Assembly (NCBI GenBank): GCA_049999725.1
Contig: JBNGIS010010386.1
Location: 1-20,586, forward strand
Origin: Haplomitrium mnioides
Lineage: Eukaryota > Marchantiophyta > Haplomitriopsida > Calobryales
Length of the DNA: 20,586 nt
Direction: 5' to 3'
The notes under the pieces were generated by a model, which worked only from the letters and a program-made list of their open reading frames with translations, was not told where the DNA came from and searched no databases. A program made the translations under genes and the position numbers. The number at the start of each line of letters is the position of its first letter. The stretch's first letter is position 1. This document shows positions 9,660 through 18,944 of this stretch, piece after piece.

Positions 9660-11203
9660 CTACTGGGCTGGGTTGGGTGGCAACTCTTGCCTTCTGGTAT
9701 GGGGGCAATTGTTGGCCAGATGCCCTTCCTTTTTGCAGCATGTACAAAGCAGCGGTGGCATGCCATACCCTTGCTTCATGGGCTCTGGGCAGGTAGGGGA
9801 AATGTGGTCTGGCTGCCCACAGTTCCAGCATACCATTACCCTCATCTGGTTTGGGCTGGTCCCTGACCCTTCTAGCCGTGCGTGTCCCCAAGCTGTTGTT
9901 TGACCAGACACCATGTTGACTGGTCTGCCTGCCATCGATCGGGGTTGGTTGACCACCTGATACACGAGTCCGGGTGGCTCCTCTTGCACGTATTCCACCT
10001 CCTCATGGTACCACTCAAGGGGGTCCTCCCATACATAGTGGATGGGCGTCCCATCCAAGGGGCATTCTTGGAGGGAGTGCCCATAGGTGCGGCACTTCAC
10101 GCACCAGACATGCGCCCTATGTGCCAACACTTTCTTCCCCTTGGGCTTCAGTCCTACAAAATAGATCAACATGGCTTCCAATTTTGCATTGATCTCTTCC
10201 ATGGGGTCTTTCACCCCCCTTCTTCTGCTGGTCTCTCCCCTAGCACCCTTATCATGGGACTTGTGGGCCTTCCTCTTTTTGGCCTCCTTGTGCCTGCCAT
10301 GTTTTTTGGCCCTCTTTGCCTTGGCATCTTTTTTCTTTTTGCTCCCCCTCTTCTTCTACCTCCTGTGGGATCTTTCATCCTCTGAGCTCTCGGGGCTACT
10401 CTCGCTCTCCGATTCAGACGCTTAAGAGGAGCTATCATCAGAGGTATCTTCCTGACTAGAACTCTTTGAAGAATTGTTAGACTCATTCCTCCTCTTTGAC
10501 TTCCTCTTGGAGCTTGCCACCTCCGCCTTGATATAAGATTGGGCTTCCTCCACTGCTTGCTCCAGGCATGTGGGCTTGGACCTCCTCACCCAAGCCGCTA
10601 GACTTCTGGGTAGGGCTGATATAAACCAAGAGGTAAGCATCCCATCCGATGTAGGGGGTTAATCTTCTTGGCCATCCTCTAGAACCGTTGAAGAAACTTC
10701 CTTACAAATTCGTGTTTGTTCATCTCCATTTGGCCTATCTTGATCAAGGCCTCAGACTCCGTCCATATCTTTCTAAACTCCTCCAGAAAGGCCGCCTTGA
10801 AAGTGTCCCAATTTTGCTTGGTGGCCTCTAGTAGTGTTTGGTACCAAAGCCGAGCCTCTCCTTTTAACACCTCGGGGAGAATGGCCTCCTTGATGAGATT
10901 CTCCCTATTCACATAGGCCGTGCCCTCGAATTCATCCAACCACTCGTCTAGATCCTCCTTGGTAGACCTCCGAAATGTCTTGTATCTGAATTGGGATGTC
11001 TATGTCACATTAGCCATTGGGGTGATGGGTGGTATGGAACAAGAAGCTCTGGTCGCCCTCTCCAAGCTCCTTCCATTTTTGAGTGAGATCCCTCCTTTAT
11101 CCAACCCGAGAAACCTCCTTGGCTGGTCTTCTTCCACTTCTGGTGCTAGGCTGCTCCCAAAATTCCAGACTCTTTTCCCTTGCTCCATTGTTTTACACCA
11201 CAA
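9660..11203 (-). pseudogene. gag polyprotein with three CCHC zinc knuckles (broken)
   Basis: Gag forms the particle that packages element RNA. From the Met at 11203 the frame runs to 11000, meets one TAG, and continues with RYKTFRRSTKEDLDEWLDEFEG, GEARLWYQTLLE, WDTFKAAFLEEFRK and KFLQRF, the gag (capsid) core signature of plant gypsy elements. A frameshift near 10640-10680 moves coding to the second frame: AVEEAQSYIKAEVASSKRKSK, then a Ser/Glu- and Lys-rich stretch. Three CX2CX4HX4C knuckles follow, CVKCRTYGHSLQEC (about 10103-10062), CWNCGQPDHISPTC and CTCCKKEGHLANNC. A stop at 10422 and another near 10365 lie in the second frame. Most plant gypsy gags have one knuckle, so three is at the high end. 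Confidence 0.9.
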
Positions 11204-11237
11204 ATGACTGCAAGCTTACTTATCCAGAATTCTTTTG

Positions 11238-11254
11238 TCCCGCCGTGATCGTCA
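11238..11254 (-). other. primer-binding site, tRNA-Arg-like
   Basis: On the element strand, after the 5' LTR end (TGTACA) and a 5-base T spacer, TGACGATCACGGCGGGA follows. It resembles the complement of the 3' end of a plant arginine tRNA (TGGCGACCACGGCGGGA type, recalled from family knowledge), with two differences, G-to-A and C-to-T. Its position right next to the LTR supports the call. The named tRNA is an inference. Confidence 0.65.
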
Positions 11255-11259
11255 AAAAA

Positions 11260-14200
11260 TGTACAGCAGCCCAATGGTCGGAGCCTTAACTCTTTTCCGA
11301 CCAAGTTACCCCCACTTAAGGGCTGACTAGTGTTTTGAGACCTTTTATAGGAGGCACTTTGCACCAAATGGACCCCAACTTCTACTTTCCAGTTCAGGAA
11401 TGACTGCACAACACTCAACAACACCCAAGCACAACACCCAAGCACATACACCCCTCCTTCAGGCCTTAACCTCGAAAGGTGCCACTTGGAAGATAGGGGC
11501 AGATGGAACAAAGCATCTGACTCTTGGCTGCAATGGTCTCTTGGGGAGTCCTCAGTGATTTGTGTTTACCTCACGGTCTTGGCCACTAGCCCACAATTGC
11601 TTCAGCAGCCCACTTGCTCATTCACATCCATTCCCTCAAGACACACACGAATAGGCTGTAATGTTGTTGAATCACTTTGTAGAATAATTCAAGAGTCAAG
11701 AACTGGACCCAATCACCTTGTATACAGAAGGGAAACAAGTCCCAACATCCAATTATCACAATACATTGTTGTTAGTCCTAACTTCCCCTATCCAGGGTGT
11801 CCTCAAGACTGGACAAATGAAATGCAAGCCTTCTAAAACTAAGAATTTCACAGAACACAAATCTAACAACACACATAAACATAAAGACACCGATACTTCC
11901 ACACTGTCCTGCCAACAATACAATCCTTTTTCACCTCTCAAGAACCGATCTTTTCTCTCAATCCTCCTTCAACTCTCATCATCTACTTCAATTCTCCTCC
12001 AATCCTTCTTCCACACACTCTCATCCACATAGTTTTTCAACTTCCCTCGCGAGAAGCCTTTAATTTACTTCCTCAAGCTCGGAAGAGGATTTCTATAACT
12101 TCCATCTCTGGAAGATAGTCCCCTCGACTGTTGGCCACCCACTCCACCTTTGAGCTTCGAATGGATCTTCTTTGCAGTGCGCGTGCACTAACACAACCAC
12201 TCCTCTCTTGACTCCACTTGAGAATTACGACCAGAAACACCTCCAAGCGCCATAAGGATTGATGCTCTTGTACAGATGACACTGAGATGACCCCAAGATC
12301 CCCCTTTGGCAGCCTCTCACGAATTCGAGACCGAAAGAGTTCCCTTTAATTCAAGTGGCGATCCATCCCCAAATGCTGGTCCACGCGCACAATGAGTCCA
12401 CTTAGATCGCTTGAGACTCTAGAGCTCCACGCTCAATGATTCTCAGCTCCCTTCCAGTCCACCTCCACCCCCGCTGGTCCTCCTGCACGAGTCCACTCCC
12501 TCACATGAATCTTGGCTGGAATTCTCTCCTCTCTCCCTCGCTGCTTCTTCCTCCTCGAGTTCGCTCTCACAACTCAATTTTGCATAAACAACAACCCCCC
12601 GACTTTGCAGCGATCCCAGCTATACTCCCCCTGCAGGCGCGCATCCCCCCAACGATTTCTTGATCAAGATAGACCCCCTCCTCTTCGCTAGACTTTGGCC
12701 GTTTTTCTCGTTAACAACTGTTTCTTAACAAGATGACACGTGGCAGACAGTCCCCATTTAACGGTCATCTCTTTGAAGCATTCAAGATCGGAGGAGGAAG
12801 ATTTTTGGAAAAGGTTTGGCTGAACCCTGCTTTCGATTCGTAGTGCTCTCCATTGTAGATTTTTGACCAAGAATCGCCTCATCGCTGGACGCATTAGCAA
12901 CCCCGTAGCAATCTCGATTCAATTCTTTCGAAGCATCATGTTGAGCGGAGATCCGAAGTTTGGTCAAAGAGGTTTTTCCCGTAGAGAAATTCAAAGAAAT
13001 TCATTTGGAGAGGACTCGATTTGCAACAGATGGGTTACCCAAAGCATCCCACGGGTTGTTTCTCAATTATCATCGATTCTCCTTGTTGCCATGCCCCCAC
13101 GATTGCCCACAGACCCCCGCAAGCCGCCACGCTTCCGCAAGCACTTGCAGACCCTCACAGGTTGCCGCGTGTCCTGCCTGCCACGTCATCCGCAGCCGCG
13201 CCGTCCGACGCCGCCCCGCAAAGGGGTAAGCAAACCGTCGCATTGATTGGATTCCGCGGTTGACCCACGCTGACTCCTCCTCTCTTCTACGGATGCCACG
13301 GCATCCGAAAAATTCTTTTCTCGCCGAGTAAGAATGGTACCGTTGTCGCCATTTTGGAACCCGCTCGCAATAAGAATTGAGGCTCCATTTGCTTAACTTT
13401 TCTCTCTGCTTGATATAAGAACTATAGCGGACTCCCTTTCAAACTTTCAGCGTCACCCCATCGAACTTTCGTCCTCGCCATTTTCGAAACTACGATAGGT
13501 CGCCCATTCAGTTGTTGGTCCCTTACTTCTTCTTCTTGCCTGATCATTGCTTGATCGCATTTTCACCATTCCTTGATCTTCCTCTAGCCAATATCGTCGA
13601 TGGATCACCTTTTTGCCCTCTTGATCTTCCATTGGCCATATCATCGATTGATCACCTTTTTGGTACCACTTGGTTCTCCTTTGGCCGGAACCACGATAGA
13701 TCGCTCTTTTGGTTTTCCACGGTTCTCCTCTAGTCAGACCCGCGATAAGTTGTCCTTTCGGCGCTCTTCCCTTGCCCCTTGCCAAATCATTGATAGGTCG
13801 CGCTTTCACATTCTTTGGTTCTTCTGGTCGGATCATTGATAGGTCACCTTTTCGTCACTGCTCGCTCTTCGTCTAGTTGGACCCGTGATTCATCACCCTT
13901 TCGTCTTTACCTGCTCTCTTCTGGTCGGACCCACGATAAATCGCCTTTTTGATCTCTTTCTTTGGTCTCCGGTTGGGCTTCTCGACGGATCTCCGTTAAG
14001 TGGGCTTCTCACGTAGGGAGGCTGATTGAAACCCACTTAATTGGAGCTCTCCACTTAGGGAGGCTGAACCCCGTTAAGATTTGCAGAGCTCGCCAATTTT
14101 CCGCTGAGGGTCCGCAGACTCCTTGGGACTGCCACGTGTCCTCGAATCCCGTGATGTGCACCAGGGCTGCCACATTTCCACAACGCCCCACGAACTCCCT

Positions 14201-15333
14201 TTAGCTACGAAACTGTGATGAGTCACCGCTTCGTACCTCTCGCTTAGCCTCGCAGTTGCTTTAAGCAATCCTCCATGCCACATAATGGTGACAAGTCGCC
14301 TTTTTGTTAGTTGCCGCTTCGCTTATCCTCGTTTTGCCCTTTCCTTAGACTCGTGAGCCCCCATTAGCGGATCCTTGTTAAGCGGTCCCCCCACGTCGTA
14401 AGACGAATCGGAACCCGCTTAACCGGGTTCCCCACGTAGAGTGGCGTGACCCCGTCAAACTCTTTGGTCCCCCAAGAGCTGCCACGTCACCTTCTAAATT
14501 CCGTGAAGCACGTTGGGAGCACCACGTTTCCGCAGCGCCCCACGGACTCCTCAGAACTTCCTTCGTTCGGGTTGATTCTTCACATCGATCCACCTCCTCT
14601 GGTCCGATTGTATCAGCTGGCTTCTAATTATTAAGCACCTCCTTCCCTTCTTGCATGGGTGACCTATCGCGGGGCCTCATCTTTCGAATTCATCCCACTA
14701 CCTCCTCTTTACCTGTCTTCACCCATCGCATGCTCCTTTGTTTGCCGTTCGTTGTCGTTGGGGAAGTCCCCGCAGTGCTGCGACTCGCGTGATGGCCTTC
14801 TACACCCATCTGACTGTTCTTCTCCTCGCATTCATCTCCCGTAACTCTTCTTGTCAATTCCTCCTCACATGATTCCTCTTTAATTGTTGCTAGCTCCCTT
14901 CTCAATGAATTCCTCCACAATTCATCCCCTTCGATCTCTGCCCTCCTCTCCTCGAATCCTTCTGCTGCTCCTTTCTTCTGATCTCCCTCTCACCTCTCCT
15001 TGATTTCCTTTAGCTCACCCTTGTCAGCCCTGCCTCTGTCATGAATTGCTGCAAGTTCCTTTGATCCTCTTGCTAGCCTTCTTACCTGACTCCTTTGGAT
15101 TCCACAAGGCTCCTCCTTGCATTGCAAGATCCATGACATTCACTGAGGAAAGTAGAAAAGAAAGGAAGAGAAGGGAGAGAAGGGAGAGGAGAAAGGTGCA
15201 AGATTGGCATAACAACAATAAAACAATAAAATACAAAGGGATACAAATGACTAATGCAAACTGAAGGGCTAAACAAGGCCAGAAGCTTAGTAATCACAAG
15301 AAAAAGAAAAAACGCAAACACACCCAGTCGACA
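11260..15333 (-). repeat. 5' LTR (4,074 bp)
   Basis: It pairs with 1269-5260. The plus-strand ends are TGTACAGC and GTCGACA. It is 82 bp longer than the other LTR. Visible length differences include a 13-bp duplication of CACCCAAGCACAA near 11425-11450, an extra AGAAGGGAG unit near 15175, and extra 48-bp modules in 13490-13955. Substitutions between the copies are mostly C/T and G/A. As the upstream LTR it should hold the element promoter. Confidence 0.93.
13490..13955. repeat. degenerate ~48-bp tandem array inside the 5' LTR
   Basis: Same module as at 3483-3880. Additional units start at about 13587 (CCAATATCGTCGATGGATCACC) and 13634 (CCATATCATCGATTGATCACC), which have only one partial partner in the 3' LTR. 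Most of the LTR length difference can be explained here. Confidence 0.65.
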
Positions 15334-15338
15334 CTAAG
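15334..15338. repeat. target-site duplication, right copy (CTAAG)
   Basis: Identical to 1264-1268, directly after the ACA end of the right LTR. Confidence 0.93.
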
Positions 15339-15350
15339 GACGACAATAAG
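15339..15350 (+). pseudogene. right-hand remainder of the split exon, ending at a splice donor
   Basis: Continuing the frame that ended at 1268, these twelve bases read DDNK and stop at AAG/GTAAGA, a near-consensus plant donor at a codon boundary. The frame stays open for a further 17 codons into the putative intron before a TAG, so an unspliced reading cannot be excluded. Confidence 0.4.
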
Positions 15351-15600
15351 GTAAGATGTTCAAACTATTTTTCATAGGAGTGGCTAGTTGTCCCTCAGTT
15401 TATGCTAATTATCCCTCACCATACAAAGGTGGGAGGTCTATGATTGGTCAAAGGGATCTCATTCCAAAGGGAGCACGCTCGCTCCACTACTAGAGGTCTC
15501 TGACGCAACATTGGACGATGCGTTATCGGTAGTGCAATAGATCCCACACTTACGGACTATACGGAGTTCAAAGTTGTAATAGTACAAACATAAAGTTGTG

Positions 15601-15618
15601 CTATTTATAAAAAAATAG
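15601..15618 (+). promoter_or_regulatory. candidate TATA box / short inverted repeat
   Basis: CTATTTATAAAAAAATAG has a good TATA core and 6-bp self-complementary ends (CTATTT/AAATAG). It lies upstream of the degenerate plus-strand gene, but no initiator or start codon can be tied to it. Confidence 0.2.
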
Positions 15619-16045
15619 TGAGGAGTGAAGGAAGTGGTAGAGAGTCATTTTTAGGGTTGAGATAAGATTACTTGCCTTCAAACTCACTTTTAGTAGAGAG
15701 TCACATTTAGGGTTGAAATTAGAAGCGACTTGTAAGTGAAGAAAGAGGGATGACACCCTCTTCTCTTGTATCAAAAGAAGAGCTTCTTAGCCCCACTCCT
15801 CATTCTGGAATTCCTCTTGAATCACTTGGGCTCTTTGGTTTCTCATCATTGCTTGCACTCTTGGTCTTAGCTTGGGTTTTGAGTTGTATTTTGTTGAAGA
15901 TCTCTATTACAACTCATTATGAGTTCTAACTCATTTGAATTTTGTCCTTGAGTTCTTCTACAAATGTCTTACTCGTATTTTTTCTGCTGTTGCCGCTATT
16001 TATTAGTTGGCGGTGGGTATCAAAAGCATTTTTGTTTTTTTCTTG

Positions 16046-16343
16046 CACTGACTCCAGATTCCGTGCACGCAATGACTCTAGAGCCCTTGCGCACCATGAC
16101 TCCCTAGTCTATGCTCGCATGAACTACGGAGTCCATGCACGCATATACTCTCAAGTCGAAGCGAGCTTGTTCCCAAGCACAAAAACACTCAAGAGTCCAT
16201 ACGTGCATGGACTCCCAAGTCCATGCACGTATGGACCACGGACTCCATGCACGCATGGACAACGTAGTCACTACTCAAAGAAACTTGGGAGAGTCCCTGC
16301 GAGCATGGACTGCAACATCCATCCACGTTTGGATTCTAGAGCC
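16046..16343. repeat. 24-25-bp minisatellite B with central dyads
   Basis: About eleven units of the type CCATGCACGCATGGACTC recur at 24-25 bp steps, for example near 16060, 16085, 16110, 16134, 16197, 16221, 16244, 16295 and 16319. The centre is a dyad such as TCCATGCACGCATGGA or TCCATACGTGCATGGA. The array sits inside the putative intron 15351-16451. Open frames across it are periodic artefacts of the repeat. Confidence 0.85.
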
Positions 16344-16451
16344 TTTTTTAAACTTAGACCATAGGTTTAATGACTTCAAAATCTCAATAAGCATATATAG
16401 ATTTTTTGTTTTTCATTATTAATCATTTTTTTTTGTTTCCTTTTTTCCCAA

Positions 16452-16970
16452 TATTTGGCCGACTTTGTTGATGTCTACTTGGACGTGAAGCACGTAGAAC
16501 AAGACTTCATCAAGCTGGCCAATAACATCAAACTACTGAAGCCCAAGTAGGGAGTCCACATTGCGCAACTAGTGCCACATCCAAGCGCGACGACTATGTC
16601 AGTGGCAACAACAACAAGACCATCAGCTACCAAAAAGAGAAATGCGATGGAGCCAATCGAGGCTCAAAAAAAGAAGAAACATGTCATCTCAAAGAAGAAC
16701 ATGTTCTCGCACCAATTATTGAGGAGGAGCCAGCCTCCTCCCACTCTCCAACAAGGTCATCTTCTGCGGCCCCTTCATCTTCAAGTCCAAGCAACTCAGA
16801 AGAGGAAGTAGAGCTGGAGCCAATGCAAACTCCAATCTCAAGATCAAGAAGGCAATTGCACAAGGGGCTACAAACCTTTTAGAAACAAGAGAAAGTAGAC
16901 CCTAAGACAATGTTTGAGGAAAAAAAATCAAAAAAAAAATCAAGGAGTTATCAATCCAGCAATGTAGGGT
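16452..16970 (+). pseudogene. degenerate exon: charged, Ser-rich linker region
   Basis: Frame 3 reads YLADFVDVYLDVKHVEQDFIKL and on to a TAG after KLLKPK. It then continues through PHPSATTMSVATTTRPSATKK, a basic stretch (AQKKKKHVISKK) like a nuclear targeting signal. The coding character passes to the next frame as HVLAPIIEEEPASSHSPTRS, a run of Ser/Pro, SEEEVELEPMQTPISRSRRQ and, after one TAG, KVDPKTMFEE. The composition fits a disordered, charged linker ahead of a DNA-acting domain. No family was recognised. There are stops and at least one frameshift. The start at 16452 rests on frame phase and the preceding T-rich tract only. Confidence 0.4.
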
Positions 16971-16976
16971 CCGAGA

Positions 16977-17526
16977 GTAAACAATAACGATTTGACTAGA
17001 AAATCTTAACCTTCCAAAACTAGGAATGGATAGCTAGGGATCATTCTTGAATTTTGAGGTTAAATAAGGGTTTTGTAGAGCTTCTAATGCAAAAATGCTA
17101 ACAAACAAGTATGCACACAACTTCTTCATTGTTGTGGTGGACTCGAAGTGCAAGTTGAAGAATAAGTCAAAGTTTCTTCTTGTGAACCCTGACAAGCATG
17201 GGTTTGAGATTGCAAAAGGAAATCACAGTGCTACTGTAATGTAGCTTTTAATCACAAAATATAGAGCAAAGAATCCAATGTTATCGCTCTGCAACTATTA
17301 TGTATATGTGGGCTTGACTCTAACAAAAGCCCGTATTTTCACAATGGATGACAATTACGACCAATAATACAGGTTGGAAATGACATCAATTCAAAATGTA
17401 GAATATAAGCATCAAAGATACATTGAGAGCAGGATAGTGTCATTCCAAAAACAGAAAAGAGAGTTAGTGCTTAAGACTTTAGAGATAAATCCAAATTCTA
17501 CTCTTGAGAAGACTATCACTTCTTAA
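16977..17526 (+). pseudogene. degenerate ParB-like domain
   Basis: From 17041 one frame is readable for 161 codons with three stops: NFFIVVVDSKCKL, KHGFEIAKGNHSATV, a TAG, LLITKYRAKNP, NYYVYVGLTLTKARIFTMDD, then a helical tail (YIESRIVSFQKQKRELVLK). A short preceding block in another frame (VNNNDLTRKS, from about 16977) could be the domain's first strand. The order strand-'F-I-V-V-V', 'GFEIAKGNHS', then 'V-Y-V-G-L-T-x-x-x-A-R' is the pattern of the ParB/Srx-type fold: preferred-value strand, G-x-H-R box, then a Val strand and a Glu/Ala helix. Here the box ends in Ser instead of Arg. ParB domains often precede DNA methyltransferases in phages and bacteria. The call is by eye and needs a profile search. 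Confidence 0.4.
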
Positions 17527-17917
17527 GATAATGGTTCCAACTTTCATTTAGAAGTCAAGAGCACTAGGAGTTGCAATAGAGCATTTTCTTAATGTAAAAG
17601 AAGAACACCGTCAAGGGCAAGAAGTTGAAGACTAAGGTTTGTTGGAAATGGAGGACATGAAGTGGACACCTTGGAGGTCTATTCAAGGTCTTCCTAATGA
17701 AATAAAAATCTCGATTTTGAAACGTGTTGAAGCTAGAGAGCTTTTGATTGAAGAGATGTATCGTGAATTGGAGAGACACAAGGTTTTGGCAGTGATGGTG
17801 AAGTCTTTTTGCTTGGAGGTGTACTGCAAAACATGGGAAGAAGAAAGGATAGAGTATCCCATCCACACTGAAGAATTGAAGATGTTATCGTTTTATTCAA
17901 GTTTTGAGAAATTGTTG

Positions 17918-18301
17918 GTAAGGGATTTCTTTTTTCAATTCTGATTCTAAATTTGTTTTGAGTTTGCTTTACAAGGTTTGATAGTCTATGCACATATGGA
18001 CTCTCAAGAGTCCATGTGCAAAAAGACTCTCGATTAGATGCGAGCTTGGATTCAAGAGTCAATGTGCGCATGAGCTCAAGAATTCATGTTTGCCTGGACT
18101 ATTGAGAGTCCAAGCACGTAAAGATTCTTGAGAGTCCATACGCGCATGGACTCTTAAGTCCAAGCTCGCTCTACTCGAGAGTCTTTTGGCCCAAGAACTC
18201 TTGAGAGTCCATGCGTACATGGCAACTTAGTCTCTCTTTGCCAATTACTTAAATTTTTTGTTTTTGTTTTAGTCTAACTTGTTTCTCCATTTTTCTTACA
18301 G
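17918..18301 (+). other. 384-bp GT-AG intron of the degenerate gene
   Basis: Donor TTG/GTAAGG, acceptor TTCTTACAG/GG, T-rich 3' end. Splicing joins two open frames in phase 0 without a stop. Minisatellite C occupies its middle. Confidence 0.65.
17982..18230. repeat. minisatellite C, within the intron, central dyads
   Basis: Degenerate ~24-28-bp units share the core AGTCCATGCG-CATGGACT with array B. The clearest is AGTCCATACGCGCATGGACT near 18135-18154, an almost perfect palindrome. Others read AGTCCATGTGCA, AGTCAATGTGCGCATGAGCT and AGTCCATGCGTACATGG. Confidence 0.8.
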
Positions 18302-18549
18302 GGCATTCGAACGACAGCTGGCCAAAAAAGTGATGCTATAGGGCAAAAGAAATTGTGGGTCAAAGAAGCCCCAACTGATGAAAGTCAGGCCTTGACTCTT
18401 ATCTCCTACCTTTTTGCTTTTTGCCTCCACTACCACAAACCAAGAGATTGGAAGGCAAGACAATTAAATGAGGCAATTGCCCTTCCAACCAAAGGAGGAT
18501 CTGAAGAGCAAGAAGATGACTTAATTAGTCTTATGTCAATGGACTGAAC

Positions 18550-18849
18550 ATGGCAATTCATCAAGTCTACGACGAGTCTAATGCTTGACAATTGAAGGGT
18601 TTAGTGAAACCAAGATGTTTCACTTTAGCTATTGCTGATATTCCTTATGGTTAAAACCTTAAGTAATGTAAGTATAATAATTTGGAACCCTTCACGAAGG
18701 ATGATATTTTTGATATGGTTTCTTCTTTTGCAAATGTTACTACTTTTGAGTTTTTGTCTTTTGTAATTATCCACTCTTCGCAACAATTTGGCATTGTCAA
18801 TGATGCTTTACTAGAGGTTTGCTATACCATCGACCACATTGTCTAATAG
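18550..18849 (+). pseudogene. N-terminal half of a DNA N4/N6-amino-methyltransferase (motif IV)
   Basis: Frame 1 reads MAIHQVYDESNA, a TGA, QLKGLVKPRCFTLAIADIPYG, a TAA and further on another TAA, then LEPFTKDDIFDMVSSFANVT, FEFLSFVIIHSSQQFGIVND and ALLEVCYTIDHIV. ADIPYG at 18634-18651 fits motif IV of amino-methyltransferases ([DNS]-P-P-[YFW]), with Ile for the first Pro. A strand leads into it, and a helix and the strand SFVIIHS follow, as in the fold. The exon ends in stops at 18844-18849, directly ahead of GT. Four or five in-frame stops show decay. The other half with motif I follows the next intron. Confidence 0.6.
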
Positions 18850-18944
18850 GTTGCATTTTGATTTTTTTAATCTGAAAGTTATTTTATTTTATTTTTCTTT
18901 TACCTTTTTTCATTTGTCTTATGTGTTTGTTTTTGTTACTATAG
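18850..18944 (+). other. 95-bp putative GT-AG intron
   Basis: GTTGCATTTTG opens it and a long T-rich tract ends TTACTATAG at 18944. The flanking exons are both in frame 1, but a strict join at these borders is one base out of phase, so an indel or a slightly different border must be assumed. Confidence 0.4.

Larger units (their letters stand above)
1269..15333 (-). mobile_element. full-length, inactive Ty3/gypsy LTR retrotransposon
   Basis: The element is 14,065 bp and transcribed on the minus strand. Evidence seen: two long related direct repeats (1269-5260 and 11260-15333) with TGT...ACA ends, a 5-bp CTAAG duplication, a PBS-like sequence next to the 5' LTR, a polypurine tract next to the 3' LTR, and domains in the order gag, protease, reverse transcriptase, RNase H, integrase. 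That order defines Ty3/gypsy. No chromodomain follows the integrase, and the PBS resembles a tRNA-Arg complement. Together with the very long LTRs this suggests the non-chromoviral plant branch (Tat/Ogre or Athila-like), which is an inference. Coding capacity is lost: gag carries a stop and a frameshift, the RT carries stops and lacks the catalytic DD, RNase H to integrase is frameshifted, and the integrase has two stops. One 198-bp LTR stretch (2901-3098 against its partner) shows about 17 differences. Confidence 0.95.
15351..16451 (+). other. putative intron or promoter-bearing spacer
   Basis: No coding signal was accepted in this 1.1 kb. It begins with a donor-like GTAAGA and ends in a T-rich tract (16420-16447). 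The base triplet at 16449-16451 is CAA where an acceptor would need CAG, so a once-functional acceptor may have mutated. It contains the minisatellite at 16046-16343, a TATA-like CTATTTATAAAAAAATAG at 15601-15618, and two copies (21/23 identical) of a TAGAGAGTC...TTAGGGTTGA motif at 15638-15660 and 15694-15716. An alternative view is that 15601 marks a promoter for the downstream gene. Confidence 0.35.
17546..18547 (+). pseudogene. two-exon helical region between ParB-like and methyltransferase parts
   Basis: Exon 1 reads RALGVAIEHFLNVKEEHRQ, a TAA, then EMEDMKWTPWRSIQGLPNEI and a long charged helix (RVEARELLIEEMYRELERHK), then CKTWEEERIEYPIHTEELKML and ends EKLL at 17917. A GTAAGG donor follows, and the intron (17918-18301) ends TTTTTCTTACAG. 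Exon 2 starts at 18302 in phase 0 with GIRTTAGQKSDAIG and reads KLWVKEAPTDESQALTLISYLFAF and a negatively charged end (GSEEQEDDLISLMSMD) to a TGA at 18545-18547. From 17639 to 18547 the spliced frame has no stop, giving about 174 codons. The product is not recognised. The end runs, with a frameshift, into the methyltransferase part 3 bases later. Confidence 0.5.

Noticed and set aside
5758-10425. Plus-strand open frames across the internal region
   Set aside because: They are antisense shadows of gag and pol, whose domains are clear on the minus strand.
1275-11280. LTR borders at 1280 and 11275, where similarity first becomes obvious
   Set aside because: They give no target-site duplication. 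Allowing a 4-nt gap moves the borders to 1269 and 11260, which have TGT ends, an exact CTAAG duplication and a PBS-like sequence next to the 5' LTR.
16046-16343. CRISPR-like array (regularly spaced short palindromes)
   Set aside because: Units are contiguous and degenerate with no constant repeat or unique spacers of fixed length, and the setting is a plant intron; this is a minisatellite.
15942-16422. Two plus-strand frames of 140 and 95 codons
   Set aside because: They lie across minisatellite B and the T-rich tract; the periodic His/Met/Asp text is an artefact of the 24-25-bp unit.
17564-18071. Minus-strand frames of 100, 61 and 112 codons
   Set aside because: Antisense to the spliced plus-strand frame and minisatellite C; no domain.
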